Of a DNA stretch of 64,000 nucleotides, positions 58,326 to 64,000 are shown in pieces (the first letter of the stretch is position 1; each line of letters opens with the position of its first letter). Below the pieces are notes generated by a model. It was not told where the DNA came from, searched no databases, and saw only the letters and a program-made list of their open reading frames with translations. The translations under genes and the position numbers were made by a program. The stretch is from positions 195,183,589-195,247,588 of the forward strand of contig CM023450.1 in assembly GCA_013339765.2 (NCBI GenBank), given 5' to 3'. This stretch comes from Haemaphysalis longicornis. Lineage: Eukaryota > Arthropoda > Arachnida > Ixodida > Ixodidae.

Positions 58326-61288
58326 CGCCTCGAGCGCGGCCTGTAGGGGCGCCACTGAAATCCCCCTAGCGGCCCGTTTCGAAAGCAGCCGCGGGAGTTG
58401 CCGGCCCGCTCCCTACTGTCACCGTTGTTTTCGGGGCCCGTTCACGACTGAGATTTACCGTTTGTAGGCGTTGGAAATACATATTTATGTGGAGCAGTCA
58501 CTCTCTTCGCAAATGTGGTGTGTTTACGGGAGTGTAAATGTGTGTGACGCGATCTTAGTGTGGTACATTCGGTCTGTACAAGCGCCAAGTGTGCGTCACA
58601 GGTCGGCGTCGCGAAACCGGGATGCGTATTCCCAAACCATATCCCGTAGGGGCCCAGGCCGACCACACCCCCTAAACAGGGGCGCAGCCAATGCGGTTAA
58701 AAAAATTGCAATTTTTTAACCTCCTTGGACGCAGCACCGTGACGTCTCTACCTATATGTGCGCTACTTCATGCGAGGTGGTTTTTTTCTTTTTTCCCCCT
58801 CCCCTCGTTTCGGTTGCTTGGCAGGCGGCCGATGGTTTCGCTCCGTGGGCGGGGCTGGCCTGCGGCGCTGGGGAAGCTGACGCACATGTGGCAGAAGCTA
58901 ACCTTTAGTACTTGAGCCCCTGATCTCTCCGCGCTCTTCTTGCGCACCTGCATATTGACGCTGACCTCCGATCGTGTTCCTAGATAAGCGCTCGACTCGG
59001 TGCTCGAAGTGCGCGCGCGCGGATGGACGCTTTCACGCTCATGTGGCAATGATACACGTTCCGGAAAGCAAACACCCTCATTGAAAGCTCATCCTACAAC
59101 ACACAGAAGGGTATACATTTGAGTTGGGTGCTCTTTCACTATATACACCCCTCAAAACACGATTCGGTGCTGCAGCTAAGGATTACAGGAAAGGCAGCCA
59201 ATTTCCCATGACTACATTTACAAACTGTCCTGCTCTTGCGAAATATTACAGCTGCATGAGCTGCTACATTTTGGCACTTTCATAAGCACTATTACATTGA
59301 ATTTGTTAACATTAACTTCATTGCCTTATTCTTTATCAGGAACAGTGCCACTAAGGAAACATTGACATTTTGTTAACAGCAATGGAAGGTGTTAATCGTT
59401 CTTGCAAGGGTGATACGTTGATAAGAAAGACACCAGGTCAAACGTACACGTTTTACAATCGGTCATAAATTCTTCGTAATTTGCACTGCTGGTCATAACA
59501 ATTTAGGGAAACAATATCGAAAATATATACCAACCAACTGCTAAGTAATAGTTGGATTGTACAGCTACTGATTGTACAGCTACTGAACCATCGGCCGCTC
59601 GCAAAGCCGCCGAAACGAGGGGAGGGGAAAAAGAAAAAATCCACATCGCATGAAGTTGCGCACATATAGGTAGAGATGTCATGATGCTGCGTCCAAAGAG
59701 GTTAAAAAATTGCAACTTTTTTTTCCACATTGGCTGCGCCCCTGTTTAAGGGGTGTGGTCGGCCTGGGCCCCTACGGGATATGGTTTGGGAATACGCAAC
59801 CGGCGTATGCATATGGAGATGATTCTGATTCCACTGCCCTTAAATTTACTAACAGTGTCTCCGTAAGCATAATATCCCCAGATGGTCATTCCATGACTAT
59901 ACACTACGATGTAAATCAGTTTTATGCTCTTATATTACCTAGTGGAGCGCTCACACCTGACAGCACGCCAGTTATACTTGCCAATATCATACCTCAGATA
60001 TTGATCTCTACCCTGGACATAAATTTCACTAACATTCTACGAAATGAGTGCGATGGATAATCCAAAATTATACCCGGGATCAGCGCACGACAAAAAAAAA
60101 ATGCTGGGGCGTCTTGTCGTGAGCTGAGCGCCCGCAAACATTCATATATGTTACATTTATCCTCCGCGAGCAGGCCGGAGAAGGGCTTCTACAGTAATGC
60201 CCGTTCGCGACTAAACGTTTCTTCGAAGCACAGTCATATGACGCAGGGAGCCTGCAGAATCTAGCACAAACGGAAATCAGAAGGCCTTATCGGATATCAC
60301 GCTCTTCTAACGACACCTTTTATCAGTTTTGAACTCGTATACCTCGAAAAATGCGTTCGCCGAGGGATCAGCTGTTAGTTGAAGTCTAAAAACCAGAGTG
60401 ACGTAAACGAGTAGGTTGTGTGTGTGATTACTAAAACGTTCTTTCCTTGATTTCGCTCCGCAATCGTACACAACGATACGTAAGCGTCCCCCTCCCGTCC
60501 CCCCATCCTCATGTCTCGCGAAATATCAGTGCATTTCGCACACTAGTTGGTCTCGTAAGTCCTACCCGGCTTAAGTTTATAGGAACGTCTTTAGCATTTC
60601 AAGAAGCTGCGCTGAGTTTTTTTTTTTCCATTTCTGTACGAGCTATTTGTTTCTTCCGGACTTGAAGACCATTAATTTTTTAGTGGTTTAATTCACTTTT
60701 CTTGGTTCTTGCTATAAGGCATGAGTGCATATCTTTCACGACGCAGAGCCTTAGAATATACTTAACATTTTCGCGTGGCTGATATTCTTATAAAAGGCAC
60801 AATTTATTATCAGGTATTGAGTAATCGAATCCCCGAAATATATTTTTCTACGACGCATATATTCGTAATGAGGCCGCATTCGTTGTCCGCGCTACAAAAC
60901 AAAACACACCTCTCACTGTGTCCAGTATCAGGTATAAACGAGGCGACAATAAAATTCACTTGTGCCGGACGTATTCGGAGGTGACAGTGGTGGTATGCTG
61001 CTGCAATTTGCTGGCGCCCGTAGCAGCGGCCGAGAAGGACGCAGAACCGCTTTAGGTATTGTTGGTGTTTGAGCACCCTACCGAGACGCAGCGGCTTTTG
61101 AAGTGACCTAAACGTGCTGTTTACTTACAGCCGTCACCATAACAAGTTTTTTTACTGCTTGGAAGGGCAAAAAGATGCGAAAGAGAACCAAAACACTGCA
61201 TGAATCCCTATGGGCCGCGCAGCGCTAATCCCGTCAACTCCGCGGAGAAGCGGCGGCAGGCGGCGCAGCGATCGCAAAGCTCGAGGCG
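58326..61288. mobile_element. Unclassified 3-kb insertion in the Ty3-type integrase
   Basis: The integrase reading (minus) breaks at ...VRI and resumes at RRITDQQLVDGG. CGCCTCGAGC starts the insert at 58326 and its exact complement GCTCGAGGCG ends it at 61288, each bordered by TATA (58322-58325 and 61289-61292). These could be a 10-base terminal inverted repeat and a 4-base duplication. The interior holds a long inverted repeat (58623-59798) and an 80-codon frame at 59806-60060 with no known domain. No transposase is recognised. Confidence 0.5.
58623..59798. repeat. Long inverted repeat, arms about 212 bases, spacer about 750
   Basis: The left arm (58623-58834) starts TGCGTATTCCCAAACCATAT and ends GGCGGCCGATGGTT. 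The right arm (59585-59798) is its reverse complement with moderate divergence. The spacer has no gene. A 15-base direct duplication GATTGTACAGCTACT lies just before the right arm. It is probably a non-autonomous DNA element nested in the insertion; ACCGG occurs near both outer ends but not at identical distance. Confidence 0.8.
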
Positions 61289-61935
61289 TATACGAACTCA
61301 AGCGAGCTGGCGGGCCTCCTCACCACGTCGAAGGTATCCTTGGACGTCGGCGTTGAGGTCGTCGTCTTCTACATGCGGAAGCATGGCGTCGAGCATCGTA
61401 GTCGGCCGTCTTCCGTAGACAAGCTCGAACGGTGTCATCTGCGTAGTTTCCTGCGTCGCTGTATTGTACGCAAGCGTGACATACGGGAGGACTTCGCCCC
61501 AAGTCTCATGTTCAACGTCGACTTACATGGACAGCATATCCGCAATCGCCTTGTTCAGACGTTCCGTGAGTCCGTTCGTTTGGGGGTGGTACGCCGTCGT
61601 TCTTCGGTGATCCGTGTTGCTGTAGCGTAAGATTCCTTGTATCAGCTCCGCGGTAAAGGCCGCTTCCGCGGTCCGTGATTAGGACTTCAGGGGCTCCATG
61701 TCGCAGCACAACATGGTTTATAAAGAACTTGGCGACTTCTTGTGCTGTCCTCCTCGGAAGAGCGGCGGTCTCTGCGTAGCGCGTCATGTATTCTGTCGCT
61801 ACGACAATTCACTTGTTCTCTGATCGTGACGTAGGGAACGGGCCTAGAAGGTCTATTCCAATCTGTTGGAAGGGCCTCGGCGGTACGGCGATCGGTTGCA
61901 GAAGTCCGGCGGGTCTTGTCGGCGGCGTTTTAAAT
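61289..61935 (-). pseudogene. Integrase core of a Ty3-type element
   Basis: Minus strand from 61935: PPTRPAGLLQPIAVPPRPFQ, QIGIDLLGPFPTSRSENK (first Asp), ATEYMTRYAETAALPRRT, HVVLRHGAPEVLITDRG (second Asp), then after a shift a Thr-Trp-Gly-Glu-Val-Leu-Pro-Tyr segment with AYNTATQETTQMTPFELVYG. It stops near 61292 at the insertion. Its upstream neighbour (zinc region, RT) is missing: the frame ends at KTPPTRPAG, where other sequence begins. Confidence 0.85.
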
Positions 61936-63599
61936 GCATAGCATTTCTTAGCCTCGCCTGTTCCTGCGTCGGACGGTGTCAACAGTTCCGCGTCCGCAGC
62001 AGGTGTGCCTCTCCTTCCCCCCTCTCTCTCAACAGCAGCTGGCGCACGCATGCGTCGTAGTCAGCCCGGTCGCTGGTCTCGGCGTAACAGGTGCGTGATA
62101 GCAGCGCGGTGGGGCGTGGAAGGGCGCGCGCTGCTTGCGCATGCGCGCTCTCCCCCCCCCCCCCCCCCCCGTACTGCTCTCCCTCTACTGCGCGCGCTGC
62201 AAATAGGCCTCCTGGGCTGCCCAGGGGGCGCTGCGCAAGCGGCTTCCGGGCAGTACTTCCGGGTAGTACAAAGCTGCGTGTGTCCCATAGGATCCCGTGT
62301 TGACAGAAGCAAAATGAGCTCGACGCTCCCGATTATTTGCGACGTGGTCACCAGCTCATCCCCGACGCGTCCGATCTATTTCAGCGATCACCTTGGCATT
62401 AGGGGAAAAAGCTTTGCAGCGATAAACACGTTTAGATCGCCGACGAAAGTGCCGGAACCGTGACGGCGTCTGCTACTCGCAGGTTCACCGATCGATGGTC
62501 GTACCAAGTGAAATATTAAGTAAAATTTCTTGTTTAAACTAATACTCTAGGTGACAAAGACTTCTCAAAAACACCCGATCAAAACAGAAGAGTGACGCAA
62601 TCGGCGATGATCGCGCTTAAAAAGCCAACGAGTCCGGCGGACCGCAGGCTCGCCTGCTGCGGTGCGCCGCTCTTTTGCGTACCTGCACATTATGCGTGCA
62701 CTTTCATTAAACAGTGCTCGTTTGCGTCGCCGTTACGAATACATGGTGCAGCTTTACCTTGTGCCGTTTTGTTGCGTGTCTCAGTGAAAAAATGCCGCGA
62801 CCGTCAGAAGCGTGAAATCTGTTTTGCGATACCGGAATTAGTGGCCGTAAAACAAAGTGGTCGGTCGAACTAAGAGGCCGCTTGCTTTCCTTGTTTGGTC
62901 TCACTTTACTTAATTATGCTCTTGCAGCATACATTCCCAATTCGCACTTAATAGCCGAGAATGAGGGTCAGCAACGGCCGAGTTCCATGCAGCCGATACG
63001 GCGGTGAGCTGGACGGCAAATCGGGGGGGGGGGGGGGGGTGGAGGAGGAGGAGGAAGAGGGGGCTTTGAATTTAATAATATGTTACAGTATTCTGGCGAA
63101 GTGTGAACATGGGGGGGGGGGGCAATTCAACTGGAGGACGTCAATTCTCTGTTCTTGTCTCGCTGTCTAACCATTTGAAGTCGAAACTGTCGTGTCGGCG
63201 TTCAGATTCGACGACCCCTGCACTAGAAAACCAACACAGTCAGTGATGATCGTATGTAAATATTCGGGGCAACGCGCCGTGTATGCGGCTGTGTTATGTT
63301 ATGCTTTGCGTGTTTTGCGTTCTTTAATAGCGCTTAATTTGTTTATTTAATTAACGCCATTGCCCCACCCTGCCCTGCCCTGCTAGTATACCCTGCCGTT
63401 CGTAAATCGTGCGGCGTAAAACGTTACGCAAGAATCATTTAGTTTGCGAAAATACGAAACAAAATTTCTACTCGTTTCAAAGGCGGCGCCAGGCCAGCAG
63501 TGTCAGCTGAGTCGGCTGCGCAATTCTTGCGTTCGCTTAAAGCTCCCGATGAAGCAACATTTTGCATTTACCTCAGGATGTAAGATGAGCAGCGTTCCG
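61936..63599. other. Unassigned, GC-rich, with homopolymer tracts
   Basis: It replaces the expected upstream part of the Ty3-type element from about 61936, beginning AAATGCATAGCATTTCTTAG, so it is probably another insertion. It contains poly-C at 62152-62170, poly-G at 63023-63039 and GCCCTGCCCTGCCCTG near 63368. A broken frame near 62743-62870 (LVPFCCVSQ, KREICFAIPEL) faintly recalls a THAP zinc-finger start. Confidence 0.35.
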
Positions 63600-63699
63600 N
63601 NNNNNNNNNNNNNNNNNNNNNNNNNNNNNNNNNNNNNNNNNNNNNNNNNNNNNNNNNNNNNNNNNNNNNNNNNNNNNNNNNNNNNNNNNNNNNNNNNNN
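63600..63699. other. Assembly gap (100 N)
   Basis: Exactly 100 N, the usual placeholder for a scaffold gap of unknown length. Sequence on the two sides need not be adjacent. I see no gene in 63700-64000. Confidence 0.98.
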
Positions 63700-64000
63700 C
63701 AACACAAACATACAGGTTACTTTTCCCTCAAAAAAGTTGCGGCAATATATTGTAAACTTGACGTCACCACTGTTGTAATGATTTGTTGGTATTTTGTGGC
63801 ATTACCATTTTTTCATGTCTTCCGGTGCCTGGAACTCTCTTTGGGTTCATTTGTACAAAGTGTAAATTTCGAATCCGCCGTCCTTGTATGAGGATCCGGC
63901 TGGAAACAACCGACAGGAAACAGTACCTCCATTTTGACAGTAGCACCCTAACCATTGCAAAACTAGCCGTTTCAAAAGAGTTTGTTCTAAGCAATCTGAC

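Overview
This window looks like nuclear DNA of an ixodid (hard) tick or a close relative. It is intron-rich and packed with arthropod retroelements. Three tRNA-derived SINE copies carry the Ruka-type tick signature, together with RTE-type and CR1/L2-like LINEs and Ty3-type LTR elements. Nothing resembles a bacterial operon. A 100-N scaffold gap lies at 63600-63699. The tick assignment is inference from repeat families and no species is claimed.

The only host gene I can support is on the + strand: nine exons between 6516 and 45957 (1,245 coding bases, about 415 residues) of an SLC6-family transporter. They cover transmembrane helices (TM) 3 to 10. Every splice junction keeps frame (GT/AG, phases 0-2-0-0-2-1-0-0) and there is no stop. 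The TM1-2 exons must lie upstream of the window and the TM11-12 exons downstream of 45957, probably beyond the window. The protein is unusual because several residues that form the Na+ and Cl- sites in classical SLC6 carriers are replaced.

Nearly everything else is transposable-element debris, mostly inside the giant introns. Region by region: 1-6.5 kb holds two RNase H-bearing LINE fragments, a tRNA-SINE, a TCCAA-type satellite and a 15-bp minisatellite. The 8.0-16.1 kb stretch is a deeply nested block, with a TA-flanked DNA element apparently split by an RTE LINE. That LINE is itself split by a pogo-like element (which holds a Harbinger-like element with CTA target duplication) and by a 2.6-kb gag-only LTR element (which holds a perfect-looking hairpin). 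The 17.6-28.3 kb stretch holds CR1/L2-like LINE pieces and a second hairpin element around exons 2-4 of the visible series. A decayed Ty3-type element (minus strand) fills 29.8-34.4 kb. Another RTE LINE split by a DNA element, and two SINEs, fill 37-41 kb. Exons resume at 42-46 kb. At 46.4-51.3 kb sits a well-preserved LTR element with 1.1-kb LTRs, a GCAAC target duplication and no pol. The 53-57.3 kb stretch holds a nearly readable RTE LINE and a CR1/L2-like LINE. At 57.5-62 kb a second Ty3-type element is interrupted by a roughly 3-kb insertion that carries a 210-bp-arm inverted repeat.

The most interesting biology is the divergent SLC6 paralogue. The second is the set of small non-autonomous LTR elements and hairpin elements whose boundaries can be read to the base.
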